Source: Mycolicibacter nonchromogenicus
GTDB taxonomy: Bacteria; Actinomycetota; Actinomycetes; Mycobacteriales; Mycobacteriaceae
Reading direction: 5' to 3'
Length of the DNA stretch: 64,000 nt
NCBI RefSeq assembly: GCF_002101775.1
Contig: NZ_LQPI01000040.1
Coordinates: 161,178-225,177 of the forward strand
Shown: positions 25,644 through 34,165 of the stretch, piece after piece
Position numbering within the stretch: position 1 is the stretch's first letter
Layout: each line of letters starts with the position of its first letter
The notes under the pieces: generated by a model
Told to the model about the DNA's origin: nothing
What the model saw: only the letters and a program-made list of their open reading frames with translations
The model's database searches: none
Position numbers and translations under genes: made by a program

Positions 25644-26639
25644 TCAGGCGGCCGGTTGGGTACCGGGAGCGGCCGCATGCAGGTCGTTGAGATAGGCCGA
25701 CGCGCGCCGCAGGGCTGCCATGCCTTCGGGGATGATGTCGGCCAGGACCGGGAAGACGTGGATCTGGCGTTCCCACAGCTCGAGAGTGGTTCGGACACCG
25801 TTGCCGGCCAGTCGGTGCGCGAAGTCGATGGCGTCGGCTGCGACGAACTCCCGCGACCCCACCTGGATGAGGGTGGGAGGCAGGCCGGCGAGGTCGGCGC
25901 ACAGCAGGCTGGTGGTGGCCCCGATCCCGTCAGTGCCGCCGGCTTTCAATTCAACTCGTGCGAGGCTGCGGCACAACGCGTTATAGGCGCGCCGGCCGAT
26001 CAGCGCGTCCCGGTGCCGGCCGCGCCGGTGCGGTGTCGGTGTGAAATCAAGACCCGGTGACCAGCAGACCAACCCGGCCGGACTGCCGAGGTTGCGCTGT
26101 CGTGCGGTGAGCGCGGTGGCGACGGACAGGAAGCCACCCGCGGAGTCACCGACGATGCTGATATCGGTGGAACGGTAGCCGCGGTTGAGCAGCCACTCGA
26201 ATGCTGTTGCGCAGTCGTGTACCGAACTGCTGACCGGAAATCGGGGACCCTGCCGGTAGTCGACCAGCAGGGCGGCTTGCCCGGTCTCACGGACCAGGTG
26301 AGAAACCGCCCGGCGATGGGTGTTCGGCCCGCCGACGTAGAACGCGCCGCCGTGTAGATACAGCATGATGTGGGGCGACCGGGGACCGCCGTCCGGCTGG
26401 ATGATCTCGGCGTACGTTTCGCCCACCCGTACCGGCTCGACGGTGACCCCGGGCAACGAGGGGAGACGCTTGGCGACGAGTTCGGCAAGGGCGAAGGGCC
26501 ACGGCAGATCGAGCAGGTGGCCGCCGACATAGACCGCCGGCTTCGCCAGTGCAGCGGCGGCACCGGACACGGCCCGGGAGCGGGGGCTTCTTCCCGCAAC
26601 GAACGAGATGGCCAATTCACCTGAGCGGCTAGGCGTCAC
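25644..26639 (-). CDS. Alpha/beta hydrolase, HSL-type esterase/lipase
   Basis: A 331-residue carboxylesterase of the hormone-sensitive-lipase family. The oxyanion-hole motif is LHGGAFYVGG near 105, the nucleophile is in GDSAGGFLS near 175, and a late HVFPVL segment likely holds the catalytic His. The GTG start at 26639 has AAGGAG 8 bases upstream; the frame is open further up without a better start. It could release acids from esters for the ligases of this cluster. The 222-base gap to the plus-strand ligase holds a dyad and no other gene. Confidence 0.88.
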   Translation of the reverse strand: MTPSRSGELAISFVAGRSPRSRAVSGAAAALAKPAVYVGGHLLDLPWPFALAELVAKRLPSLPGVTVEPVRVGETYAEIIQPDGGPRSPHIMLYLHGGAFYVGGPNTHRRAVSHLVRETGQAALLVDYRQGPRFPVSSSVHDCATAFEWLLNRGYRSTDISIVGDSAGGFLSVATALTARQRNLGSPAGLVCWSPGLDFTPTPHRRGRHRDALIGRRAYNALCRSLARVELKAGGTDGIGATTSLLCADLAGLPPTLIQVGSREFVAADAIDFAHRLAGNGVRTTLELWERQIHVFPVLADIIPEGMAALRRASAYLNDLHAAAPGTQPAA

Positions 26640-26778
26640 AGCGGTGCTCCTTAACAGACGGCTCCGCGCGGGTGCCTCGACCCGTTGCGCGAGAACAATC
26701 GAGCTCAAGCTACACGGGTGCGGCGGATTCGGCGGAACGCGGTCTTCCTTGCCTTACCTTGCCCCTTATATTAAATAG

Positions 26779-26792
26779 ATCAGTATCCTATT
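26779..26792. promoter_or_regulatory. Candidate cluster operator, site 6
   Basis: ATCAGTATCCTATT has a perfect left half (ATCAGT) and keeps the AGTNNNCT core. TATCCT inside it is a good -10 hexamer for plus-strand transcription of the leader ORF and ligase downstream. It is almost the same as the site at 5025-5038. Confidence 0.5.
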
Positions 26793-26802
26793 GGGAGGTT
26801 TC

Positions 26803-26859
26803 ATGGCGTTCAAGCCCGGGGCACGCCCGTCGTCGCAGCCGCTGCCGGCGACGCACTGA
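26803..26859 (+). CDS. 18-residue leader ORF before the FadD-like ligase
   Basis: The ORF has a strong ribosome site (GGGAGG four bases before ATG) and encodes MAFKPGARPSSQPLPATH. Its stop is two bases before the ATG of the ligase, which itself lacks a clear ribosome site. This arrangement suggests translational coupling or a leader peptide. The frame of the ligase also reads through this region, so the region may be a leftover of rearrangement. Translation is not demonstrated. Confidence 0.4.
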   Translation: MAFKPGARPSSQPLPATH

Positions 26860-26861
26860 TC

Positions 26862-28394
26862 ATGCAGATTCGGGAGTGGGCGGTTTCCGGGCGCACCGCG
26901 TTGATCGTGCACCCGAGCGGTGTCCGGCTCACCTTTGCCGAGCTCGAGGCCCGGGCGAACCGGCTGGCTCATCACTTCCGGGCGGCGGGCCTGCGCGAAG
27001 GCGACACCGTCGCGGTGCTGATGGAAAACAACCAGCACATGCACGCCGTGCTGTGGGCCGCGCGTCGCTGCGGCCTGTACTACGCGACCGTCAGCACCCA
27101 GCTGACCGCACCCGAAGCGGCCTACATCATTGAAAACTGCGGCGCCAGAGCAATAATCGGATCCGCGGGCACGCAGCACCTATGCGCTGCGCTGGGTTCG
27201 CACCTACCCGGCGGGTTACCCGCGCTGCGGATACTGGCTGACGGAGTCCTCGACGGTTGGCAGTCGTACCCGGAGTGCGTCGCTGGACAGCCGGTTCACC
27301 CGATCGCGGACGAGGTGGAGGGGGATCTGCTGCAGTACTCGTCGGGAACCACGGGCAGGCCCAAGGGAATCCGCCGAGAGCTGCCGCACACGTCACCGCG
27401 GCAGGCCGGGGTGTTGCTGGCGCCGTTGCTGGCCGCTGCCGGAATCGACGGGCAGTCGGTGTATCTGAGCCCGGCCCCGCTTTATCACACCGCGCCGTCG
27501 TTCTGGTCGATGTCGGTCCAGGCGCTCGGCGGGACCGTGGTCATGCTGGAGAAGTTCGATGCCCGAGAGGCGTTGGAGGCCATCGAGCGCTACCGCGTCA
27601 CGCACGCGCAGTTCGTACCGACGATGTTCGTCCGGATGCTCAAACTCCCGGCCTCGGTGCGTGCCAGTTACGACGTGTCCAGCCTGCGCCGGGTGGTGCA
27701 TGCCGCGGCGCCGTGCCCGCCGGAGATCAAGAGGCAGATGATCGACTGGTGGGGACCGATCATCGACGAGTTCTACGGATCCTCCGAAGGTGCCGGAGCC
27801 TCCTACATCCGGGCGCAGGAGTGGCTGTCGCATCCGGGCTCCGTGGGCCGGCCGATGGGCGGGGTGGTCCACATCCTCGGTGAGGACGGCACAGAGTTGC
27901 CGGCCGGTGAGCACGGCGAGATCTACTTCGAGGGGGGCCTGCCGTTCTCCTATCTCAACGACGTTGCCAAGACCGCCGCCTCACGTAACGAGCGGGGCTG
28001 GGTCAGCGTCGGCGACGTCGGCTATCTCGACGAAGACGGCTATCTGTATCTGACCGACCGCCGGCATCACGTGATCATCTCCGGCGGCGTCAACATCTAC
28101 CCGCAGGAGGCCGAGAACCTGCTGATCAGCCACCCGCGAGTGCTCGACGCCGCGGTCTTCGGTATCCCCGACCCGGCGATGGGGCAGTCGGTCAAAGCCG
28201 TTGTGCAATGTGTGGATCCGGCGGATGCCGTCGACGAGTTCGCGCAGGAGTTGCTGGCCTGGGTGCGCGAGCGGCTGGCGCACTACAAGTGCCCGCGATC
28301 GATCTCCTTCGAGGACGTGCTGCCCCGCACCGAGGCCGGAAAAATGCGCAAGGTCGAGTTGGCGCAGCGCTACGGAGCGGCCGCGACCGGCTGA
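26862..28394 (+). CDS. Acyl-CoA synthetase, FadD-like (AMP-binding)
   Basis: A 510-residue ANL ligase. The opening MQIREWAVSGRTALIVHPSG is the usual start for this mycobacterial subgroup, so I keep the ATG at 26862. Motifs are YSSGTTGRPKG near 155, FYGSSEGAG near 305, GDVGYLDEDGYLYLTDR near 388, GGVNIYPQE, and the catalytic Lys in EAGKMRK near 496. It is a paralogue of the ligase at 7609-9174. It marks the right end of the catabolic cluster. Confidence 0.92.
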   Translation: MQIREWAVSGRTALIVHPSGVRLTFAELEARANRLAHHFRAAGLREGDTVAVLMENNQHMHAVLWAARRCGLYYATVSTQLTAPEAAYIIENCGARAIIGSAGTQHLCAALGSHLPGGLPALRILADGVLDGWQSYPECVAGQPVHPIADEVEGDLLQYSSGTTGRPKGIRRELPHTSPRQAGVLLAPLLAAAGIDGQSVYLSPAPLYHTAPSFWSMSVQALGGTVVMLEKFDAREALEAIERYRVTHAQFVPTMFVRMLKLPASVRASYDVSSLRRVVHAAAPCPPEIKRQMIDWWGPIIDEFYGSSEGAGASYIRAQEWLSHPGSVGRPMGGVVHILGEDGTELPAGEHGEIYFEGGLPFSYLNDVAKTAASRNERGWVSVGDVGYLDEDGYLYLTDRRHHVIISGGVNIYPQEAENLLISHPRVLDAAVFGIPDPAMGQSVKAVVQCVDPADAVDEFAQELLAWVRERLAHYKCPRSISFEDVLPRTEAGKMRKVELAQRYGAAATG

Positions 28395-28430
28395 CGTGAC
28401 AACCCGTCGGACGCGTCAAAAGCCCAGCGC

Positions 28431-28862
28431 CTACAGGTCGCCGGAGTAGTCGGCGGTCAGCCAGCGGTCGGGCCGGATGGTGAACAGCACGCTGGACGCA
28501 CCGTCCATATTGGCGGCAATGGCCCGGCCGCCCTCTTCGCCCAGGTAGCGGATCGCGATGGCCTCACGCTGGGGAAGTGGGGCCGGGGTGGCCGCATCGA
28601 CCACGGTGCCTTCCACGATCACGTATTGATAGGGCAGTTCTTCGCGTTGCACCACCAGGGTCACCGCACCGGCCTCTTCGACGAGGCGGGCCTTGCGCCG
28701 GCCGGCGCCGGTGTTGACCAGAATGTCGCCGCCGGGGGTGTAGTGGTACCAGATCGGGACGCTGGCCGGCGGTCGGCCGTCGTTGGCGGCCACCGACAAC
28801 ACCCCGACGTGCTTGTCGGCGAGAAACTGCTGACGTTCGGTTTCGGTAAAGGGTTTGGGCAT
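28431..28862 (-). CDS. PNPOx-like (pyridoxamine 5'-phosphate oxidase fold) protein
   Basis: A 143-residue split-barrel flavin/F420-binding fold protein. HVGVLSVAANDGRPPASVPIW and GDILVNTGAGRRKARLVEEAG are typical of the mycobacterial family that includes F420-dependent reductases and haem-binding relatives. The ATG at 28862 matches the family start (MPKPFTETER). It is convergent with the ligase and divergent from the amidohydrolase. The exact cofactor and substrate cannot be read from sequence. Confidence 0.85.
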   Translation of the reverse strand: MPKPFTETERQQFLADKHVGVLSVAANDGRPPASVPIWYHYTPGGDILVNTGAGRRKARLVEEAGAVTLVVQREELPYQYVIVEGTVVDAATPAPLPQREAIAIRYLGEEGGRAIAANMDGASSVLFTIRPDRWLTADYSGDL

Positions 28863-28978
28863 ACTGCCACGAACGGCGATCGGCACCGGGCTATTCCGCC
28901 GGTTCTCCTCAGATGATCCCCGTGCGGGTGGCCGCCGAGGCTTACACTCCGGCGGTACCTGCCGAGAAGGAGCCCCCA

Positions 28979-30577
28979 ATGCCCGCAGCGGATCTCGTCG
29001 TCACCGGCACGGTACTCACGGTCAACGACGCGCAACCGACCGCCGAGGCACTGGCGGTCACCGACGGGCGCATCGTCGCGGTCGGCGACCGTACGGACAT
29101 GGACGCGTTCATCGGCGCCGACACCCGGGTGTTCGACATCGGCGAGGGCTGCGTACTGCCCGGCTTCATCGAGGCCCACGGGCATCCGCTGATGGAGTCG
29201 GTCGTGTTGTCGGGCCGGATGGTCGACATCCGCCCGGTCACCGTGACCGACGCAGCCGCGGTGGTGGATCTGGTCCGCAAAGAGGTGGCCGCCCGGGGCG
29301 CCGAGGGGGCCTACGCGATCGGCTGGGACCAGTTGCTGCAGCCGGGCCTGCCCGAACCCACGTTGGCCTGGCTGGACAGCGTCTCCCCGGACGCCCCGCT
29401 GGTGATCGTGCACAACTCGGGCCACAAGGCGTACTTCAACAGCGCGGCCGGCCGAGCCGCCGGCCTGAGCCGCGACACCCCCGACCCAGCTGGGGCGAAA
29501 TACGGTCGCGATGCCGCCGGCGAACTGGACGGCACCGCGGAAGAGACCGCCGCACTCATTCCGCTGCTGGGTGAGGCGATGTTGCCCGGCGACGCCCCGG
29601 CGATGCTGCGTGCCGAATGCGCCCGGCTCAACCGGGCCGGGCTGACGACGATTTCGGAGATGGCCTTCGCGCCCCAGTTCCGGCCGCTGGTGCAGGCATT
29701 GCATGACGAGTTGACGCTGCGACTGCGCACCTATGAGATCTCCAACGCGGCGCTGCACACGGACGCATCACCGGAAAACGGCGACGACATGCTGCGCCAG
29801 GTCGGGATCAAGATCTGGGTGGACGGCTCGCCGTGGATCGGCAACATCGACCTGTCCTTCCCGTACCTGGACACCGACGCCACCCGGGTCATCGGCGTTG
29901 AGCCCGGATCATGTGGGCACGCCAACTACACCGGTGAACAACTGACCGAGATCGTCGAGGCGTACTTCCCGCAGGGCTGGCAGATGGCCTGTCACGTGCA
30001 CGGCGACAACGGCGTCGACACCATCCTCGACGTCTACGAGCACGTCCTGCGTCGGCACCCGCGCCCCGATCACCGACTGCGCCTCGAACACGTCGGCGCC
30101 ATCCGCCCCGAGCAGTTGCGGCGGGCCACCGCCCTGGGCGTCACCTGCAGTCTGTTCATCGACCACCTCCACTACTGGGGTGATGTTCTGGTCGACGGAC
30201 TGTTCGGGGAGGACCGCGGATCACACTGGATGCCGGCGGCGTCCGCCATCGCAGCGGGCATGCGCATCTCACTGCACAACGACGCGCCGGTCACCCCCGA
30301 AGAACCGTTGCGCAACATCAGCGTGGCCGCCACCCGGCGCGCACCCAGTGGGCGGATCCTGGCCCCGGAAGAACGGCTCACCGTCGAGCAGGCGATCCGG
30401 GCGCAAACCCTCGACGCGGCCTGGCAGCTGTTCGCCGATGAGGTGACCGGCTCACTTGAGGTGGGCAAGTACGCCGATCTGGTGGTGCTCTCCGCGGATC
30501 CGCGGACCGTGGCCCCAGAGGCGATCGCCGATCTTGACGTACGCGCCACCTTCCTGGCGGGTCGCCAAGTGTTCTGA
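28979..30577 (+). CDS. Amidohydrolase family protein (YtcJ-like)
   Basis: A 532-residue metal-dependent hydrolase of the amidohydrolase_3 group. The N-terminal metal motif is FIEAHGHP near 64; further ligands are likely in CHVHGDN near 340 and LRLEHVG near 370, and the late Asp in HNDAPVTPEEP near 440. The C-terminus returns to the beta-sandwich (GKYADLVVLSADPR). The ATG at 28979 follows AAGGAG. Substrates of this group vary widely (amides, N-acyl compounds, exoenzyme-type hydrolases), so no reaction is named. Confidence 0.88.
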   Translation: MPAADLVVTGTVLTVNDAQPTAEALAVTDGRIVAVGDRTDMDAFIGADTRVFDIGEGCVLPGFIEAHGHPLMESVVLSGRMVDIRPVTVTDAAAVVDLVRKEVAARGAEGAYAIGWDQLLQPGLPEPTLAWLDSVSPDAPLVIVHNSGHKAYFNSAAGRAAGLSRDTPDPAGAKYGRDAAGELDGTAEETAALIPLLGEAMLPGDAPAMLRAECARLNRAGLTTISEMAFAPQFRPLVQALHDELTLRLRTYEISNAALHTDASPENGDDMLRQVGIKIWVDGSPWIGNIDLSFPYLDTDATRVIGVEPGSCGHANYTGEQLTEIVEAYFPQGWQMACHVHGDNGVDTILDVYEHVLRRHPRPDHRLRLEHVGAIRPEQLRRATALGVTCSLFIDHLHYWGDVLVDGLFGEDRGSHWMPAASAIAAGMRISLHNDAPVTPEEPLRNISVAATRRAPSGRILAPEERLTVEQAIRAQTLDAAWQLFADEVTGSLEVGKYADLVVLSADPRTVAPEAIADLDVRATFLAGRQVF

Positions 30578-30642
30578 GCGTGCAGCGCCGGGGCTATTTA
30601 AAGGAGCTTTGGGGTCTAAAGTCCTCTGGTGAAGCCAAAGCT

Positions 30643-30656
30643 GGTTAGGCTAACCT
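30643..30656. promoter_or_regulatory. IdeR/DtxR-type iron box
   Basis: GGTTAGGCTAACCT is an exact match to the central 14 bases of the 19-bp IdeR consensus as I know it; the outer five bases do not match. It lies 7 bases before the ATG of the methyltransferase and overlaps a possible -10 (TAGGCT). Iron-loaded IdeR bound here would be expected to repress the gene. Confidence 0.6.
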
Positions 30657-30663
30657 CCATCGC

Positions 30664-31449
30664 ATGACACTTCCGATGCCGGACCGCAAGACCGCTGACC
30701 TTCCCGGACACTGGCTCTTCGCCCGCCTCGGCAAACGTGTCCTCCGGCCGGGTGGGCTCGGGCTGACGCACCGGATGCTCGCCGACGCGAACATCGCGGG
30801 CGCCGACGTCGTCGAACTGGCGCCCGGCATGGGCCGCACCGCACGCGACATCCTGGCGCACACCCCCGGCACCTACACCGGCGTCGAGGCCGACGACCAT
30901 GCTGCCGGTGTCGTCCGCTCGGTGGTGGGCGACAAGGGACGGGTGGTCACCGGCCAGGCATCGGAGACCGGGCTGGCCGATGACAGCGTCGACGTGGTCA
31001 TCGGCGAGGCAATGCTGACCATGCAGACCAATGCCCACAAGTCCGAGATCATGCGCGAGGCCTTCCGGGTGCTGCGGCCGGGCGGCCGCTATGCCATCCA
31101 CGAAATGATGCTGCAGCCCGCCGATGTGCCGGAGGCCGTCAAGGATGAGGTCCGCACCGCCCTGGCCCGCTCGATCAAGGTCAACGCCCGGCCGCTGACG
31201 GCCGCGGAGTGGACCGAACTGCTCACCGAGGCCGGCTTCGAGGTGGAGAAGGTGGGCTACGCGCCGATGGCGCTGTTGGAGCCACACCGGTTGATCGCCG
31301 ACGAGGGTCTGTTCGGGGCGCTGCGCTTCGTGTTCAACGTGCTGCGCGATGCCGACGCGCGGGCCCGGGTGCTCAACATGCGCGCGACGTTCCGCCGCCA
31401 CCGCAAGAACATGGCCGCGATCGAGGTGATTGCCGCCAAGCCCGCCTAG
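30664..31449 (+). CDS. Class I SAM-dependent methyltransferase
   Basis: A 261-residue methyltransferase. The SAM motif I is VVELAPGMGRTARDI near 43, an acidic residue follows in GVEADDH, and the later motif is EAFRVLRPGGRYAIHEM near 135. The N-terminal half resembles UbiE/small-molecule methyltransferases. The iron box directly upstream suggests that it is induced on iron limitation. The substrate is unknown, and no siderophore genes lie next to it. Confidence 0.88.
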   Translation: MTLPMPDRKTADLPGHWLFARLGKRVLRPGGLGLTHRMLADANIAGADVVELAPGMGRTARDILAHTPGTYTGVEADDHAAGVVRSVVGDKGRVVTGQASETGLADDSVDVVIGEAMLTMQTNAHKSEIMREAFRVLRPGGRYAIHEMMLQPADVPEAVKDEVRTALARSIKVNARPLTAAEWTELLTEAGFEVEKVGYAPMALLEPHRLIADEGLFGALRFVFNVLRDADARARVLNMRATFRRHRKNMAAIEVIAAKPA

Positions 31450-31469
31450 GTTTCCCGGGCCGACCCGCC

Positions 31470-31523
31470 GAGCCGGAATCCAGCGACGCGACACACCGTG
31501 GGAGCGTCGCCGGATTCCGGCTC
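31470..31523. terminator. Long hairpin, probable terminator without U-tract
   Basis: The arms GAGCCGGAATCCAGCGACGC and GCGTCGCCGGATTCCGGCTC pair over 20 bases with one mismatch around a 14-base loop. The hairpin lies 20 bases after the methyltransferase stop and before the DUF309 gene. There is no T-run, which is common for mycobacterial terminators. A repeat-element role is also possible. Confidence 0.55.
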
Positions 31524-31539
31524 GCGGCATGATGGACAG

Positions 31540-32016
31540 GTGACAACCCGCGACCGCGACGATTCGGGCCGCCCCCGTAACGCCCGCCCGCGTGACCGGC
31601 TGGGCCGCCCGCTGCCCCGCGGCAGCCAGGGCGGGGTCGAAGGTGTTCCCGACGACCTCGACCTGCCGCCGGCCCAGATGCTCGCCTACGCGCAGCTGTT
31701 ATTGGATGACGGCCTGGCGTTCAACGCCCACGAGGTGCTGGAAGCCGCCTGGAAGCATCGGCCCGCCGCCGAGCGGGAACTGTGGCAGGGCTTGGCACAG
31801 CTGGCCGTCGGCGTCACCCACGTCCAGCGTGGCAACGTCGCCGGTGCAGTCAGTCTGTTGCGCCGCGGCGCCGAACATCTGGAGACGGTGCGGCCCCCCG
31901 CCCCGTACGGGATCGATCTCGCCGGCCTGCTGGACTTCGCCGCGCGGCTGGCCGACGACCTGGCGTCCGGCGCCGAGATCGGCCCGCAGCGGCTGCACCC
32001 GCGGCTGGTCGCGTGA
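31540..32016 (+). CDS. DUF309 domain protein
   Basis: A 158-residue protein. The first 45 residues are Arg/Pro/Gly-rich and probably disordered; the rest is the DUF309 helical domain with the signature FNAHEVLEAAWKHRP and LWQGLAQLAVGVTHVQRGN. The function of the family is unknown. The GTG at 31540 is likely used with little or no leader. The stop overlaps the galT start as GTGA, so it is cotranslated with the galactose genes. Confidence 0.85.
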   Translation: MTTRDRDDSGRPRNARPRDRLGRPLPRGSQGGVEGVPDDLDLPPAQMLAYAQLLLDDGLAFNAHEVLEAAWKHRPAAERELWQGLAQLAVGVTHVQRGNVAGAVSLLRRGAEHLETVRPPAPYGIDLAGLLDFAARLADDLASGAEIGPQRLHPRLVA

Positions 32017-33092
32017 GCGCCCCGATCCGCTGGACGCTTGCCGACGGCCGCGACCTGCTGTTCTTCGCCCTGCCCGGCCGCACCCCGGTACCGGTGCCCG
32101 ATCGCCGGCCGCTGTCCCCGCGTGACCCCGAGCCGTCGCAGCTGCGCTTCGACCGCACCACCGGCCAGTGGGTGATCATCGCCGCCCAGCGCCAGGACCG
32201 CACCTATAAGCCCCCCGCCGAAGCCTGCCCGCTGTGCCCGGGACCGAGCGGACAGACCAGCGAGGTGCCGGCGGCCGACTACGACGTGGTGGTGTTCGAG
32301 AACCGATTCCCCAGTCTGGCCGGAGCCGCTGCGCTCGCCGCACCGTCGGACGGTGCGGAGTTCGTTGCTACTCCGGGCAGTGGCCGTTGCGAGGTGATCT
32401 GCTTCTCCGCCGACCACACCGGTTCGTTCGCCGACCTGCCGGCGGCACACGCGCTGCTGGTGGTGCAGGCATGGCGGCACCGCACCGCAGATCTGTTGGC
32501 CCGTCCGGGCGTCGAGCAGGTGTTCTGCTTCGAAAACCGCGGCGAGGAGATCGGGGTGACGCTGGCCCACCCGCACGGCCAGATCTACGGCTACCCCTAC
32601 CTGACCCCGCGCACCGCCGCCATGCTGGCTCAAGCTCGTGCGCATCGAGTAGCGCACGGCACCAATCTGTTTGCCGATCTGCTGGCGGCGGAGCGCGCCG
32701 AGGGTACTCGCGTCGTGGCTCGGAGCGCACACTGCACCGCGTTCGTGCCGTTCGCCGCGCGCTGGCCGGTGGAGGTCCATCTGTATCCGAACCGGTGGGT
32801 GCACAACCTGACCGACCTGACCGACGACGAGCTCGAGGATTTCACCGCCCTCTATCGAAACCTGTTGGGCCGCTTCGACCGTCTCTACGACGCGCCGCTG
32901 CCCTATATGGCCGCGCTGCATCAGTACCGCGGCGACGGCGTGCAGGCCGACGGCTATTTCCACGTCGAGCTGATGTCGATCAGACGCAGCGCCACCAAAT
33001 TGAAGTATCTGGCGGCCTCCGAGTCAGCGATGGACGCGTTCATCGCCGACGTCACCCCGGAGTCCGTGGCGGCTAGGCTGCGTGAGCTGTGA
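32013..33092 (+). CDS. galT: Galactose-1-phosphate uridylyltransferase
   Basis: Transfers UMP between UDP-glucose and galactose 1-phosphate in the Leloir pathway. The 359 residues include the Zn-site CPLCPG near 69, FENRFPS near 90, and the HIT-like active site [10 protein letters not shown] near 182, with the middle His as the uridylylated residue. The GTG start overlaps the DUF309 stop and its stop overlaps galK (GTGA), so the three genes are one operon. Confidence 0.95.
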   Translation: MSAPIRWTLADGRDLLFFALPGRTPVPVPDRRPLSPRDPEPSQLRFDRTTGQWVIIAAQRQDRTYKPPAEACPLCPGPSGQTSEVPAADYDVVVFENRFPSLAGAAALAAPSDGAEFVATPGSGRCEVICFSADHTGSFADLPAAHALLVVQAWRHRTADLLARPGVEQVFCFENRGEEIGVTLAHPHGQIYGYPYLTPRTAAMLAQARAHRVAHGTNLFADLLAAERAEGTRVVARSAHCTAFVPFAARWPVEVHLYPNRWVHNLTDLTDDELEDFTALYRNLLGRFDRLYDAPLPYMAALHQYRGDGVQADGYFHVELMSIRRSATKLKYLAASESAMDAFIADVTPESVAARLREL

Positions 33093-34162
33093 TCACCTAC
33101 TCCGCCCCGGGCCGGGTCAACCTGATCGGCGAACACACCGACTACAACGGCGGTTACGCGCTGCCCATCGCGTTGCCGCAACGCACCAGCGTCATCTACA
33201 CCCCGGCCGAGACCGACACACTCACCGTGCTCAGCGACCGCGCCGATGAACCGGTGAGCATCCCGCTGGACACCACGCCGGGGCAGATCACCGGCTGGGG
33301 GGCGTATGCGGCCGGGGTGATCTGGGCGCTGCGCGACAGGGGTTTTCCGGTCCCCGGTGGAACCATGGATATCCGCAGCGACGTGCCGATCGGCTCGGGC
33401 CTGTCGTCGTCGGCGGCGCTGGAATGCGCAGTCCTGGGCGCCCTGGCTTCAGCGGCCGGTCTGCACATCGATCGGATCGAGCAGGCCCGGATCGGCCAGC
33501 GCGCCGAGAACGACTACGTCGGTGCGCCGACGGGGCTGCTGGATCAATTGGCATCGCTGTTCGGTGAGGTGTCGCACGCGCTGCTCATCGACTTCCGGGA
33601 TGTCACTGTGCACCCGGTGGCGTTCGACCCCGACGCCTCCGGGGTGAGTCTGCTGCTGCTCGACTCCGGGCAACGGCACGGCCACGTCGACGGTGAGTAC
33701 GCCGCCCGGCGGGCTTCGTGTGAGCGGGCCGCCGCCGCCTTGGGGGTCTCCTCGCTGCGGGAGGTCGGCAGTGTTGCGGCGCTGGATGCGGTGACCGACC
33801 CGGTCGATGCCCGGCGGGCTCGGCACGTGCTGACCGAGAACGAGCGGGTGCTGGATTTCGTTGCGGCGTGCGCCGAGCTGGACTTCGCCGCGGCCGGAGC
33901 GCTGTTCAACGCGTCGCATACCTCGATGCGTGACGACTTCGAGATCACCACCGAGAACATCGACCTGATCGCCGAGAGTGCGGTGGCCGCCGGTGCGCTC
34001 GGTGCCCGGATGACCGGAGGCGGGTTCGGCGGCTGTGTGATCGCGTTGGTGCCCGCGGCGCTCACGGTGAAGGTGGGCGATGCGGTGCGTGCCGCGGTCA
34101 CCGCTGCCGGATACCCCGAACCGGACGTGAGCCGGGTATATGCCGCGGCGGGGGCGGGATAG
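33089..34162 (+). CDS. galK: Galactokinase
   Basis: Phosphorylates galactose at C1. The 357-residue GHMP kinase has the galactokinase signature [20 protein letters not shown] near 7-26, the ATP loop [13 protein letters not shown] near 100, and [13 protein letters not shown] near 150 with the catalytic Asp. It is coupled to galT by a GTGA overlap. Convergent with the FAD monooxygenase. Confidence 0.96.
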   Translation: MITYSAPGRVNLIGEHTDYNGGYALPIALPQRTSVIYTPAETDTLTVLSDRADEPVSIPLDTTPGQITGWGAYAAGVIWALRDRGFPVPGGTMDIRSDVPIGSGLSSSAALECAVLGALASAAGLHIDRIEQARIGQRAENDYVGAPTGLLDQLASLFGEVSHALLIDFRDVTVHPVAFDPDASGVSLLLLDSGQRHGHVDGEYAARRASCERAAAALGVSSLREVGSVAALDAVTDPVDARRARHVLTENERVLDFVAACAELDFAAAGALFNASHTSMRDDFEITTENIDLIAESAVAAGALGARMTGGGFGGCVIALVPAALTVKVGDAVRAAVTAAGYPEPDVSRVYAAAGAG

Positions 34163-34165
34163 CCC

